Below are positions 47,648 through 58,103 of a stretch of 64,000 bases of DNA, piece by piece. The stretch's first letter is position 1; the number at the start of each line of letters is the position of its first letter. Source of the DNA: Actinomucor elegans (Eukaryota; Mucoromycota; Mucoromycetes; Mucorales; Mucoraceae); the NCBI GenBank assembly GCA_026027325.1, contig JAMSLZ010000002.1, positions 1,488,001-1,552,000 of the forward strand. The letters run 5' to 3'. The position numbers were made by a program, and so were the translations under genes. Under the pieces are notes generated by a model. The model did not search any database and had not been told where the DNA came from. It saw nothing but the letters and a program-made list of their open reading frames with translations.

Positions 47648-48710
47648 TTACTTGGAATAGTCATAGAAACCCTTGCCAGACTTGCGACCCAAGTTACCCT
47701 CACTAACAAGCTTATTCAAAATCTTGGATGGGGCAGTAAGAGCCTTTTCCATCTTGCCTTCCTTTTCCCAACCATCAACAATAAACTTCATTGTATCCAA
47801 ACCAACAAACTGCCGAGAAACAAACGTTGTCAGTCGACTCGTTTTAATGATGAATAAATGCACTTACATCAGCGAGTTCCAAGGGGCCCATGGGCATACC
47901 AGCGCCCAATTTCATGGCTGTATCAACGTCAGCAATAGTAGCTTCTTCACGATCAATGACACGGAAAGCTTCCATCATATAAGGAACCAAAAGACGGTTT
48001 ACGATAAAACTATGTAAACGTTAGTGTGCACAGATTTTATATAAAGTTTTAGTACTTTACCCAGGTGTATCTTTACAAGCAACAGGTGTTTTGCCAACCT
48101 TCTTTGTAAACTCATTCAAATCATCAAAGACTTCATCTGTCACATTAGTAGTTCTCACGATTTCTACCAGCTTCATGGCAGGAACAGGGTTGAAAAAATG
48201 GAGACCAGCAAAGCGTTGCTTACGATCATCACTTGTCGCTTCAGCAATAGCGCCTACAGACAAAGATGAAGTATTGGAACAAAAGATGGTGTCTTTGGGA
48301 GTCACCTTGTCCAAATTGCTAAAGAGCTTTTGCTTCACATCCAAGTTTTCAACAATGGCTTCGACAATCAAGTCAGACTTAGCAGCAGCAGCATCGAGGT
48401 CCTTGGAAAGAGTGACATTGTTCATGGTTTTGGCGATAAATTCAGCTTGCTTGGCTTCATCATCAGTAAACTTTTTGCGAGCAACGCGTTGTAAAGATTT
48501 GGTAATGATCTTCTTGCCGTTTTCCAAGGCAGCATCCGAGGTATCAATCATAGTGACATTGTATTGGGCTTGAGCAGCGACCTGGACAATGCCAGAACCC
48601 ATCAAACCAGCGCCAATGACAGTGACGCGCTGGATGTCCTTGAGAAGAAGAGAAGAGGTGGAAAAGGCACGGCGTTGCTTGGTGGCAACGGTTCTAGCAA
48701 AGGACATCAT
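47648..48710 (-). CDS. HADH: 3-hydroxyacyl-CoA dehydrogenase, mitochondrial
   Basis: This enzyme oxidises L-3-hydroxyacyl-CoA with NAD+ in beta-oxidation of short and medium chains; bacterial relatives act in butyrate metabolism. The first exon (48710-48061) has a mitochondrial presequence ([20 protein letters not shown]) followed by the Rossmann motif [19 protein letters not shown] and an NAD-selective Asp in [20 protein letters not shown] and the catalytic histidine in [17 protein letters not shown] follow. The joined exons give PGFIVNRLL, the family signature, then [14 protein letters not shown]. The protein ends [14 protein letters not shown]. Length is about 310, as usual. Either of the first two adjacent Met codons could be used. 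Confidence 0.93.
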
Positions 48711-49896
48711 CTTTGTTGTGGGGGAAAATACAAGGAAAAGAAGAAAAGAAAAAAAAACAAAATAATGGAGTTGAAATATAGGATTAGTACTGGAAAACCA
48801 TTTTCACATGCATTGTATAGTTCCCCCCGCGTGAATATAATGTTACTGAAGTATATAATTTTCACACCTTAGATTGGGTGTCGGTCGGTCATTGAAATTG
48901 TTTGAGTTCAGATCATCCTCACTTTATTTAGATACTGTTGGTGCATTATTTGAAAATATTTGATACAAGAGTATAGGAACAACTACAAAGATGTAAGAAT
49001 AAACGCTTAGTTGCCATAAATGATTGCTAATTATTGAAAATGGCATCCATATACCCATAATAAATGTTTTCGAAATGAGTGATTGGAGATTACATTACCT
49101 AAGATGAGCCTCTCTCATTCTTTAAAGTTTTAATTGTCTTTCTTGTTTTTGACAAGCCCATCTTTCCTGACATTGCCCTTTTGAACAGGAAGCGAAAGAC
49201 AAATTCCAACGTGCTTAAACTATATCTTTTCTATTCTCTGATTATTATCATCTCTATCTTTTTTTTTATGTTATCTCTACAAGTGTCCTGCCTAATTGTT
49301 GGGGGCCACTTTTTATTGAGTATTATCTTTTAAATAAGTACAACAAATAAAATGATTTGTTTTTTTGATTAGCTACTGGAGATGAAATGGTTACATAATA
49401 CTAACTATTTTTTAACCACAGCAACAGGTAGGTGTTGCTAAATAATTATTGGCGGGCTGTGATTCAATAATTTTAAGGTGCATTTACTTTTAGTTTCATG
49501 CGATGCATTTATAGCGAAAATGCATAAATTCGCTTATAGCTTTTTAACGTGGTATATGCAAAATCTTAGTACACATTAAATGATATTAATTTTTTTTTGA
49601 TATACTTAGAGAGTTTTGAAGCAATATACAACAATTTGACGATCGCTCCTTGAATATTGACACCTTGATTCTCTTGGAAGTGGAATGCTATGATTGGATC
49701 AAGGCAAACTAAGGCATTCAAACCTCTTTTTTGACCAATCAATGCTTACTTTCCTTAACAGTAGGCCAACCTATAAAAGGGAAATGACAATATTTTATTT
49801 GTTGTTTTCCCCTCATTAATAAGCTGCGAGAAAAGGGCATCTTTTTTTTTCTTTGATATCGCTTTTTTCTTTCTTGTTTTCAATTACTTCATTTGC
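48711..49896. promoter_or_regulatory. Divergent promoter region HADH / SLC33A1
   Basis: This 1.19-kb gap separates divergent start codons. A good TATA box (CTATAAAAGG, 49771-49780) lies about 120 nt before the SLC33A1 ATG. A pyrimidine-rich run follows at 49800-49890. No gene is visible. Confidence 0.5.
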
Positions 49897-51864
49897 ATGC
49901 GACAACCTGCTTATATATTTCCCACTTTAGACGACGAACCTATAGTACCTTCCTTAAGTGATATCCATAGCAACCAGAAAATAAGATCGAATACGACTAT
50001 GGATCACCAAACAACCAGTACTACATTGAGAACCTCGACCAAGAAACCGCTGTCATCAGATGAACGCGAAGAATTAGAACTAGATCATTTGATTCAAGAC
50101 AAGAATCAACCTAAAGACACATTGACACGCGAAGACGAAGAACCACAGACATTAAATAAGCGAGATTATGGAAATTTCGCTCTGCTCGTCATTTTATGTA
50201 AGTCCTTATTACGGTTTTGTCTCTGCCATATACTCATATTTGTATGCATAGATTTATTGCAAGGCATACCTATTGGCCTTAGTTTTGGCTCGATTCCGTT
50301 CCTACTCAAAGCCAAACTTTCCTATTCACAAATCGCCATTTTCTCGTTATCCTCCTGGCCTTATTCGCTGAAATTGCTATGGTCACCTATTGTCGATGCA
50401 GTCTATAATCCTCAATTAGGTCGTCGCAAGTCTTGGATCGTGCCTATCCAGATCCTGACTGGCATATTGTTTTACTTTTTAGGCAATAGCATCGACAGTA
50501 TGATGAATGCCGAGCATGTACCTATTTACGCATTAACGTATTCGTTTCTGACTACAATCTTCTTTTGTGCCACGCAAGATATTGCAGTGGATGGTTGGGC
50601 ACTTACGTTACTGTCCAAAGAGTCCTTATCATACGCGTCTACTGCGCAAACCATTGGATTGAACTGCGGTTATTTCATGTCATTTACCGTATTTTTGAGT
50701 TTCAATTCGAGTGAATTCAGCAACAAGTATTTGAGAAGTGTACCTCAGGACGAGGGCGTGCTAGGATTGGGGGCATATATGCGGTTTTGGGCCTTGATGT
50801 ATATGGTGGTGACAGCCTATTTGGTGTTCTGTAAACAAGAAACCAATGTCAAGGACGAAGAAGCTCAGTTGGGTATTCGCGGCGTGTATTCGACTATATG
50901 GAAGATTTGTAAACTACCTCGTAAGTCTCTCTTCACACGTGAATTCAAACCAAGAAACCTAACCTATCTCTAAGATATGCGATCTTTTGTTGCTGTTTTG
51001 CTGGTATCCAAGATTGGATTTATTGCTCATGAAGCAGTAACTTCTTTAAAATTGCTAGAAAAGGGATTCTCTCGAGAAGACCTGGCTTTGTCCGTGCTGT
51101 TGGATTTTCCACTGCAAATTTTTTTCGGTTATTATGCTGCAAAATGGTCGAATGGACAAAGACCTTTGAAGCCCGTAAGTGTCATTTTTTTTATGATAGT
51201 TTCATATAGATCATTAACAAATCATTAGTGGTTGTATGCTTTCTATGGTCGCTTGGCATGCTCTGCATTGGGTATGTTGATTGTCTATGGCTATCCTCAA
51301 GATCAGCCAGTGAGCATGTTCTATTTTGGCATGATTATGTTGTCCACGGTTCTTAGCTCATTTATGTCAACTGTACAATTTGTCAGTATATCTGCATTCA
51401 TGACAGGTATTGCAGACCCTGTTATTGGTGGTACTTATATGACAGTAAGTGTAAGTTTGCATGATTGATTAAGTACTTACCATGATATAGCTATTGAATA
51501 CATTTAGTAATTTTGGTGGCACCTGGCCCAAGTTCTTTGTATTGGAAGCAGTGGATTATTTTACTATCAATACTTGTTCATTACCTACAGAAACTGGCGA
51601 ATGTAAGATAGAAACAATGAATATATATAACATATAACTCACAGCTGTAATATAGACCTGTCTTGTACTATGGAAACTGGTAAAGAATGGTGCAAACAAG
51701 CCCAAGGTACTTGCCAATTTGAAAGTGATGGCTATTACATTGTGAGTACACTCTGCGTAGGATTGGGTCTATTCATGTTGTTAGCCTATATCAAACCAGT
51801 AGTAAAACGCTTGGAAAGATATCCCAAGAAGATGTGGAGACTCAACGCCGAAGCCAAACAATAA
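49897..51864 (+). CDS. SLC33A1: Acetyl-CoA transporter, SLC33A1/AT-1 family
   Basis: This multi-pass ER/Golgi membrane protein imports acetyl-CoA into the secretory lumen for acetylation of proteins and glycolipids. A hydrophilic N-terminus of about 90 residues precedes the transporter region. Diagnostic segments are LLQGIPIGLSFGSIPFLLK, SYSQIAIFSLSSWPYSLKLL, WSPIVDAVYNPQLGRRKSW, FFCATQDIAVDGWALTLL and ASTAQTIGLNCGYFMSF. Later exons give KIGFIAHEAVTSLKLLEKGF, STVQFVSISAFMTGIADP, LLNTFSNFGGTWPKFF and the Cys-rich luminal part before ESDGYYIVSTLCVGLGL. Six or so exons give about 580 residues, close to human SLC33A1 (549). The annotated ATG is the first in frame after the pyrimidine-rich leader. 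Confidence 0.93.
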
Positions 51865-51980
51865 ATGGTAGCCATAGTATCCGTTACTATGGTGGTTTTC
51901 CTTACTAGGCATTTTCGAGAATAACAATAAAATTTTCTTTTTTCTCGCAGTTTTCTACTCTTTTTCTTACATTCATAAAC

Positions 51981-53885
51981 ATGTTACCTATCATACTCCT
52001 ATTAGTGCTCATTTCAACAATAAAGGTTAATGCCGGCCTATTTTCCTCCAACGACGTCTACATTTCCACAAGTAATTATTCAGATTTGCTGGGTCGAGAT
52101 CGTATTTGTAACTCCATTCGTTGTAGATCCTGTCATGTTGTATTCTAATGGCTCAGTATTGACACTTCAGAACACTTGGCTAAGGCCAAGGGACTTCAAA
52201 AGTGGTATTGTGCCTTTTGAAAACTTGACAAAACCAGAGATTTCCGGCTTGGAAGTAGTGTACATGAATTGGATATAATGCAATATGCTGACCTTGTTGC
52301 TAGGGCACATTATACGATAGAGAATACTCTTGTCAGCTGAATACAACAAATGCCATTAAATTGCCCTTGGTCGCTATCTTGGGTAGTAAAATAGCACTAG
52401 TAAAAAAAGGTGGGTGCAGTTTTTATCAAAAAGTGTATACTTCGGAATTGGATGGAGCAGCGGGCGTTATTATCTATGATGATATACCCTTTAGAGAAGA
52501 CGATACCTCAGGTTCTATGGTAATTATCATTTATAATAGTTGCATACATAATAACATGGTTATATAGAAAATAGAGCGTGGAAACCTTTCGATTCCCATG
52601 TATTATGTAGACTTAAATATAGGACTTGAACTGTATAATATGCTTTGGTATACTGCTAGTCAACCCATCAATACCACGCTTGACAATTCTACCAGTTATC
52701 AACCTGCCATCAGCCTAGTTATGCACCCTGCTGTAGGTGGCTTTCCAAGTGCTTGGGAATTTACATTAATTATCGTAGTTGCATTATTGGCCATTAGCTT
52801 TCTTGCTTCAGGTAACTTGTTATTTGTTGATATCCCGCCAAAAACTATAAAAGGCAAAGGTGAAACTTACCCTTCTTCTTTTCTTCTTTCACTATGACAA
52901 TGTTTGGCGGTCTAGTTGGTATGCATTGGCACCTTTGGCGAATTCGACGTCGTCAACGCGCTTTATTTGAAAATGGCCTACTTGATATCAATACTGCTAA
53001 TATAGCACAACAAGCTCAAAAAAAGACGATCGATCCTGCCTCGCTCAGTCTATTTCCTACCCGAATCATTGGTGATGAACCGAACATGCTATCTCGTGTT
53101 GAATCCACACGCTCTTCTAAAGCCATCGAGAACGCGCAAGTATTAAGTACAATACCAGTAGCTACGCCAAATGAATTGGAAGATGGCTGTGTTATTTGTC
53201 TGGATGAATTTGCATTAGGTGAACAAGTCAGAAAGTTACCTTGTGGTCATGAATATCACTGTGAATGTATTGGTAAAGTGTCTTTTTTTTTCATACAAAA
53301 AATTGCAATTATTAATTGTTGGTGGTAGATCCATGGCTGACTATCAAGTCTGCTTCATGTCCTCTCTGTAAGCACGACTGTTCTGGCGATGTACCAAAAC
53401 CTGAAGAAGAACCAGTAGAAGAGGAACCGACAACCAATACACCTCCTTCTTATTCATCCAATTCGTTCTTTTCTTCTCTTCGATCAAACAATAATGGATC
53501 TCCATCGAGTGCTTTTGGTCCTACAATCAGTGCTGACCGAGCAGAAGAATTTAGTCGCTCTTGGATGGCTAGAAGTCTACCTAGAAACATGAGACGTCAA
53601 ATTGAAGAAGCAGCACAAGCTGCTGCTGCCGCCAACCGTGAAAGTGTTATTGAATTGCCTGCCCGTATGACACAATCAAATACCCCAACCACTGCTATTA
53701 TTGATATGGAAGTGTCTAACCATAATACCCCACAGCAGCAGCAGCAGCAACAACAACAACAACAACAACAACAAGGCAGCTTTCCTAAGAGATTAGGTCA
53801 ACGTTTCAGACGTAGTTTGCCTAGATTCATATATTCTTCTTCTACAAATTATGGCGCTTCTACTTCTTCACCGACTCATTACTAA
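51981..53885 (+). CDS. PA-TM-RING E3 ubiquitin ligase (RNF13/GRAIL-like)
   Basis: This is a type I membrane ubiquitin ligase of endosomes or vacuole. A signal peptide (MLPIILLLVLISTIKVNA) starts at 51981. The luminal PA domain follows over several exons, with LPLVAILGSKIALVKKGGCS and LDGAAGVIIYDD. One transmembrane helix is visible (FTLIIVVALLAISFLAS, about 52770-52815). The cytosolic part has a RING-H2 finger split by an intron: CVICLDEFALGEQVRKLPCG, then HEYHC, then DPWLTIKSASCPLCK (about 53190-53370). The C-terminal tail is Ser/Pro-rich with a 14-Gln run and a basic end. The layout signal-PA-TM-RING is exactly that of RNF13/RNF167-type ligases. It lies 116 nt downstream of SLC33A1 on the same strand; no operon is implied. 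Confidence 0.9.
53733..53774 (+). repeat. Polyglutamine (CAG/CAA) tract in RING ligase
   Basis: Fourteen glutamine codons in a row (CAG first, then CAA) encode a polyQ stretch in the C-terminal tail. Mixed codons suggest it is moderately stable. Confidence 0.85.
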
Positions 53886-56800
53886 TCATTGTGTATTATC
53901 AATCCTATCTCTTATAAAGTGTACTTTTCTGTTTATAATAAACTATATATAATACTCTATTTTTTATTGTATTTTTTTTAATTTCATATACATATATTAT
54001 AAAAAAGCAATGAAGGATATGTATGCACTTGCTGAGGAATGTTTCAATTGTTAGCAGAATGCATGGCTGCCTAAAGTATCTATTTCTGCTGAGAATAGTG
54101 GTATTGTCTATAAGGATGAGAAAGTAAGTTTCCTAGTTACATGTATAGAAAAACTTGAAAAATCAAGTTCTGATAAGATGATCCCATGCATTAAACCTGT
54201 TATCAACTGCTGTGTAATACCAATTTTCTACATCATGCACAGGGTCATTATTCTCAGTCTTCAAGTAGAGCAGCAAGCTTTGGATTCAAGGCTGTTGATT
54301 CCAATGAACTACTGCTGCACCCTAATCTGTAAATATCTAGAACCAAAAAGTTGGACAAGAGTATCCTGAATTTTTCCTCAATGGTTTCCGTAATTATTCG
54401 TGTTTCAAAGTATTCTCTCGAGTTTATATGTTGAGGTGTGATGACCTAATCGAAGATATACAGTGCACCTTGCTGATCATATGAATCTTTTTTTTTTGAG
54501 CTATGTTTACTTCCAAGTGGACATACTCTCTAGCCATTATATTATTGTTAAATTGAGGTTTAGTAGATGCAGAAGTTCATTCTGGGCATGCAATACTAAT
54601 CAAGTACGATATTGGATTGAGGTTGGCCGAAAGATCTGCAGAAGGATGATTTCAGAAAAATCATGATCCTAGGGCTCAAATTTTAAAAAAAAAATCGCAA
54701 ATGTTTTTCAGGATAATCGACGGCAGATCAGAAACATAATCTTTAAACCGTACTAGTTTGAAGCATTATACAATATCAACTCCTTTTTTTTTTATATTTT
54801 TATGCTGTATATTGAACCAGTCGATAGTGTATTGAAAAATACAAAATTCAATGTTTCATAAATTTTGTTTGAGCATTGATGTGAATTACAAAACAGTGGC
54901 CCCCAGAATTTGAATAAGCTTCAGGGATGGTATTATTCTTAAATAATCCATAACCTATCAATAACGGAGAATCGGCAAAGATAGTTCCGCTGGCAATTGT
55001 AGTGGTATTTAAGTACCATTGATTGTAATTTAGCATGTACAGTGACGCTTTGTTTATCGCATAGAAGCTATTAGGACCCAAGTTTTACACATTTAAGTGT
55101 GGATCTGGTCACCAGATTAACTGCAGTGCAGCATATCAGTTATTTGACGAGCCCATGATAATGTTTTTTATTTATATTTTTCGATTCTGTGATGCTTCTT
55201 ATTGTTAATAGCAGTTTTTTAATCTTTTTCTTGTTGTTAGGGTACAATTTAGGGCGCTTACTAGAGCTTTTTTTAACTTTTTATTGACACACCACTTAGT
55301 GATGTACTATTACCTTTATATTGTGTTATATAATTTGGGGAGTAATGTACTGATCGGGCAACGGTAAAAAGAATGGCTTAACAAGTACTTGTCATTAAAT
55401 GGGACGTTAAAGATCGGTTGAGAAATCTATTAGTGATAGAAAATGCATGTATTTACTGCCAATTATCAAAATTAAATACACTTATTGTGTTTCAACGCAG
55501 CGACAGTTATGTAAGATGTAGTAGTACGTTCTAAGTATGTACTGGTAATCAGAAGTAACACTAAACTGGATCAATCGAGAATGTCGTAATGTTGGAAATA
55601 ATATAATTCTTAGAATATATCCTTAGGTCAAAAATTTTAACCCAGCGGAAGGTATTTGTAAGGGATACTTTATTAATAACATTGGTTGTGTGTACTTGAG
55701 ATTATACAAGCTACACTCTTTGTCGAGTTTATTTTGTATAAAGCATTTGATTTATGGCTGCAATTTTTAAATATTTGCTAAAACAGTATTTTATCAAATC
55801 TTTTTTTTTTTCGATTCTGAGCAGTATTGGTTAAAATTTCATTTGCTAATAAAAAACTAAGTAAATGTTATAATATTTGATATCGGTACTGTTTCTTTGG
55901 TGACGTGTTTACAGAAAATATATAGTACATACAAACTATACTCTTTGAATTTCAAAGTATATAGGGTATTTTTATGTGTTTTTGACGCTAATTAAACTTG
56001 AATGACAATCGTAAACATAATATATAAACACTTCTTATCAAATGGCTCAAACATGTGCCTTTCATTGAGCAAGAGAATTCAGCATAAATTCTGGTTTTGC
56101 GTTTTTTTGCGTTTAAATGCTTCCTTTCTATTCAAAGCACCCCTTCCCCATATCGAATCGCAGTTTGGTCGGTCTATGTTATAGAAAGATTGTGAAACAT
56201 GGTCACTTTGGAATACATATCTAAAAGGGTTTTATGGCATTAAATTCCACCTCATCTAGATAAAATGACCAGGTTACAAGATATATATTCAAATAACATA
56301 AATGTAGCTATATTTTTTCCTATTTAGAGATGCATGGCTTTAATACTCACGGTAAATTTTGAATACTGTTACATTTGAAGCATACGAGATTAGCGTGTGC
56401 TACGTTCGAAAAGATTGTATAACATGCCACAGCATCTGAGCAGGATGATCAGGGACCGCACAAGCGTTTGTGATTAATGCTTGATATGGCAGCTTTTTAA
56501 GGGATCTCTTCCCCATTTTTGAAATACCTAAAAAGATAGATTTTAATCATCCATCTTAAAAAGGTGTAATTAAAGCAAAAGCCTATTCTTTATTATTTAT
56601 CTTCCAGTCTTTTTTGTCAGTTATCTTTTAAAGTTTTTTGCAATGAGTTTATAAAACGGAACAGAAATAATGAGTGGTTCCGTCACAAGTGGCTTTTCTC
56701 CAATGAAACGTCGCCTATAAGCAAGCTTAAATAGATTAGTAATCAAAAATTAGCTTGGTAACCCTAAGGATTAAGATAGTGTGCCCTGTTTTCGTCTTGT

Positions 56801-56912
56801 ATACAGTGCTATACACTAGATTAGAAAAAAAAATGGTAGCATCAGAGTTATTTTCTGTGTTTCTTTCTATTTCTTTTTTTAATATTCATAGCCAGTAAAA
56901 AATAAAAGCAGA
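53886..56912. other. Gene-poor 3-kb stretch
   Basis: No intact gene is visible. A 77-codon minus-strand frame at 54848-55081 (ends HINAQTKFMKH) has a non-random look (SLYMLNYNQWYLNTTT, PEAYSNSGGHC) and might be a relic of a secreted or kelch-like protein, but this is weak. Bases about 54575-54660 are similar to about 24270-24330. The final few hundred bases must contain the OYE promoter. Confidence 0.4.
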
Positions 56913-58010
56913 ATGACTGTGACAGAAAACAAAGCCATCATATCACCTATTCGCATTGGAAACTTGGCACTTCAACATCGTGTTGTTATGGCGCCTTTGA
57001 CTCGACTTCGATCGACGATTGAAGGCGTCCCTACCGACCTACAAGTTCAATATTACGAGCAACGCGCTTCTCAAGGCGGTCTCCTTATCACTGAATGTGT
57101 TGGTGTTAGCCCCATTGCCCGAGGCTACCCTCAATGCCCTGGTATTTTTAGCGATGCTCAGATTGCTGGCTGGAAGAAGGTGACAGACGCAGTACATAAA
57201 AAAGGCGGCTATATTTATATCCAACTGTGGCATGGTGGTCGTACAGGTAAACGAGCGCTTCATCCCAACAATGAACAGGTAGTTTCTGCCTCTGCAATTG
57301 CAGCTACTGGCACAGGCCTACTTGGTGACGCTTTTGAAGAGCCAAGAGCTTTAGAGATCACAGAGATCCATGAAATCACTCAAGATTTTAAACAAGCGGC
57401 TATCAATGCTGTGGAGAAAGCTGGCTTTGACGGTGTTGAAATCCATACGGCGTTTGGGTATCTGTTGGATCAATTTATTAATACATCAAGCAATGAGCGT
57501 GCAGATGAATACGGAGGATCAATTGAAAACCGATGTAGATTTACGTTGGAGGTCGGTAAAGCTATTGTCGAAGCGATTGGAGCAGAACGTACAGGTATTC
57601 GAGTTTCGCCTGAAGGCGGAGCATTCCATAGTGCTACCGAAAAGTTTCCAGTGAAAACGATCAGCTATTTGATTTCTCAGCTGCAGCAACATTGGCCCCA
57701 ATTGACATATGTGCATTTTATGCAGCAGAGAACAGTTGATAATATGGAACAGGATTATGCGGCTCCGTACCGATCTCTTTGGAACGGACCTGTGATTTCA
57801 AGTGGGTTTTCTTCAACTATGTCCATGGAACATGCTGCCAATCATGCAGAGAACACTGGAGATTTAATTGCTTTTGGTCGCGCGTTTATCTCCAATCCTG
57901 ACTTGCCCGAACGCATTCGTAAAGATTATCCCCTTAACAAATTTGATTACAACACGTTTTATACACACGAAGCCCAAGGATATATCGATTATCCTTTCTT
58001 TGTAGCGTAA
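56913..58010 (+). CDS. Old Yellow Enzyme family NAD(P)H:flavin oxidoreductase
   Basis: OYE enzymes are FMN-dependent ene-reductases that reduce activated C=C bonds with NADPH. The 365-residue single-exon gene has the family start ISPIRIGNLALQHRVVMAPL, the flavin-contact segment IQLWHGGRTG, DEYGGSIENRCRFTLEV and the C-terminal FMN phosphate site LIAFGRAFISNPDLPERI. The substrate-binding region reads DGVEIHTAFGYLLDQF. His178 and the proton-donor Tyr183 are kept, but the position normally occupied by Asn (HxAN) is Phe181. The rest of the barrel is intact, so the protein is probably folded and may have altered substrate range. The absence of introns, unlike most neighbours, could reflect retroposition or transfer, but base composition looks ordinary. 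Confidence 0.9.
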   Translation: MTVTENKAIISPIRIGNLALQHRVVMAPLTRLRSTIEGVPTDLQVQYYEQRASQGGLLITECVGVSPIARGYPQCPGIFSDAQIAGWKKVTDAVHKKGGYIYIQLWHGGRTGKRALHPNNEQVVSASAIAATGTGLLGDAFEEPRALEITEIHEITQDFKQAAINAVEKAGFDGVEIHTAFGYLLDQFINTSSNERADEYGGSIENRCRFTLEVGKAIVEAIGAERTGIRVSPEGGAFHSATEKFPVKTISYLISQLQQHWPQLTYVHFMQQRTVDNMEQDYAAPYRSLWNGPVISSGFSSTMSMEHAANHAENTGDLIAFGRAFISNPDLPERIRKDYPLNKFDYNTFYTHEAQGYIDYPFFVA

Positions 58011-58103
58011 TAAATTTTAATATATACATATTCTTTTTTATTTATTTGATATATTATTTATACACAGCTAATATACTACAAAATATTTATTCATTTACAT
58101 TGG

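Noticed and set aside
49897..53885. SLC33A1 and RING ligase as an operon
   Set aside because: The same strand and 116-nt gap are ordinary for compact fungal genomes, and no shared transcript evidence is visible.
54848..55081. 77-codon minus-strand frame as a gene
   Set aside because: It looks partly protein-like but starts with no proper Met context, has no matching neighbouring exons and no family signature.
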